This document shows positions 7,868 to 8,335 of a stretch of 8,335 bases of DNA, piece by piece; the stretch's first letter is position 1, and the number at the start of each line of letters is the position of its first letter. The position numbers and the translations under genes are program-made. The notes under the pieces were generated by a model. The model searched no databases and was not told the origin of the DNA. It was given only the letters and a program-made list of their open reading frames with translations. The stretch comes from JAGOBX01 sp017999075 [NCBI: Candidatus Babelota bacterium] (lineage in GTDB: Bacteria > JAGOBX01), in assembly GCA_017999075.1 (NCBI GenBank), contig JAGOBX010000137.1, positions 1-8,335 on the forward strand, in the 5' to 3' direction.

Positions 7868-7897
7868 AACATCCGTTAATTTACGAAAGTTAATTTA
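7866..7897 (-). repeat. Short TTAAC/GTTAA repeats upstream of the kinase
   Basis: On the plus strand GTTAATTTA occurs at 7875-7883 and 7889-7897 (14-bp period), and TTAAC at 7866-7870 forms a perfect 5-bp inverted repeat with GTTAA at 7875-7879 across ATCC. The innermost arm touches the kinase SD. This could be an operator or a small hairpin limiting translation, but the arms are short and A+T-rich, so chance is possible. Confidence 0.3.
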
Positions 7898-7975
7898 TAA
7901 AAAAACCTTAATAATTACAAAATTAATAAATATTATATTTTTCAAATATATTTAATCGAACAATACCGGCATTTA

Positions 7976-8335
7976 TTATTCTGCCTTAAAATATTTTGTC
8001 AGAATCAGCCTATTTCCAATTTCACGATCACGTTCATATTCAACTTTATCCATAAATTTTTTTATTATATATACTCCCAATCCCCGATTTTTTCTTGATT
8101 TAATATGTTCTTTCATATTAACATTCCCGAACTTTTCCATATCAAAACCTTCGCTGAAATCTGTTATCTGAATATTAATTTTCTGCATATCAACAAAAAT
8201 TTTTATATAAATTTCTTCATCATTTTTTAATTTATACCCGTGTTCAATAATATTGGCCACAGCTTCATCGAGCACGAGAGTTATCTGCATTACTATATCT
8301 TCAGAAAATTTATTAAGTTCGGATATATGTTTAAT
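7976..8335 (-). CDS. RsbW-like serine-kinase / anti-sigma ATPase (HATPase_c_2), 5' end outside the window
   Basis: The last 119 residues are visible, from the window edge (IKHISELNKFSEDIV...) to TAA at 7978-7976. The frame is open through the edge and the N-box helix starts upstream of the ATG at 8290, so that ATG is internal; RsbW-type proteins are about 140 residues, so some 20-30 are missing. Numbering from the edge: N-box LDEAVANIIEHGYK 22-35 (E24, N28), G1-like DFSEGFD 59-65, and G2 RGLGVYIIKKFMDKVEY 84-100. This GHKL-fold family (COG2172) includes anti-sigma factors and kinases that phosphorylate STAS antagonists in partner switching, as well as domains attached to PP2C phosphatases; the missing N-terminus means it could be the tail of a larger protein. 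G1 has Ser (S61) where Gly is usual. It precedes the histidine kinase gene by 120 bp on the same strand. Confidence 0.85.
   Translation of the reverse strand: MKHISELNKFSEDIVMQITLVLDEAVANIIEHGYKLKNDEEIYIKIFVDMQKINIQITDFSEGFDMEKFGNVNMKEHIKSRKNRGLGVYIIKKFMDKVEYERDREIGNRLILTKYFKAE

Noticed and set aside
7976-8290. Complete 104-residue RsbW-like gene starting at the ATG at 8290
   Set aside because: The same frame is open to the window edge, and residues before that ATG (KHISELNKFSEDIV) match the helix that precedes the N-box, so the ATG is internal.
1-8335. CRISPR array, insertion sequence, tRNA, rRNA or riboswitch
   Set aside because: I found no regularly spaced direct repeats, transposase-like protein, terminal inverted repeats or structured RNA; gaps between genes are all 120 bp or less.

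Overview
This is a strongly A+T-rich bacterial window. All six recognisable genes lie on the minus strand with short gaps, so transcription runs from high to low coordinates. The Shine-Dalgarno sequences (GGGGAG, AAGGGG, AGGGGG, AGAGGT) are G-rich. One large protein has a Sec signal peptide. The content is mostly chromosomal housekeeping (IspH of the MEP isoprenoid pathway, a six-domain ribosomal protein S1, purine nucleoside phosphorylase) plus signalling proteins. I see no mobile element, CRISPR array, tRNA or rRNA. The phylum cannot be fixed from this alone. The low G+C and the signal peptide-TPR-propeller-VWA-like protein would fit a spirochaete or an AT-rich candidate phylum, but that is a guess.

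Layout in transcription order: (1) 8335-7976, the C-terminal 119 residues of an RsbW-like HATPase, cut at its 5' end by the window edge. (2) A 120-bp gap with short TTAAC/GTTAA repeats, then 7855-6398, a soluble GAF-like sensor histidine kinase starting at TTG. (3) An 87-bp gap with promoter-like hexamers, then 6310-5489, purine nucleoside phosphorylase. (4) 5435-4551, IspH. (5) 4525-2597, ribosomal protein S1, 25 bp after IspH. (6) 2550 to the left edge, an exported protein of more than 850 residues with TPRs, a beta-propeller-like body and a VWA-like C-terminal part whose metal-site motif looks degenerate; its 3' end is outside the window.

The PNP, ispH, rpsA and TPR-propeller genes are spaced 53, 25 and 46 bp apart and probably form one transcription unit. 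ispH next to rpsA is a familiar pairing, and the two are fused in many Clostridia; here they are separate and in different reading frames. The RsbW-like protein and the histidine kinase are both GHKL-fold signalling proteins and may share a regulatory circuit, but no response regulator, sigma factor or anti-sigma antagonist is visible. No clearly new system is evident. The item most worth a second look is the large exported protein at the left edge, followed by the unusual S1 protein (long charged N-terminal extension, A10 tract, rearranged domain signatures).
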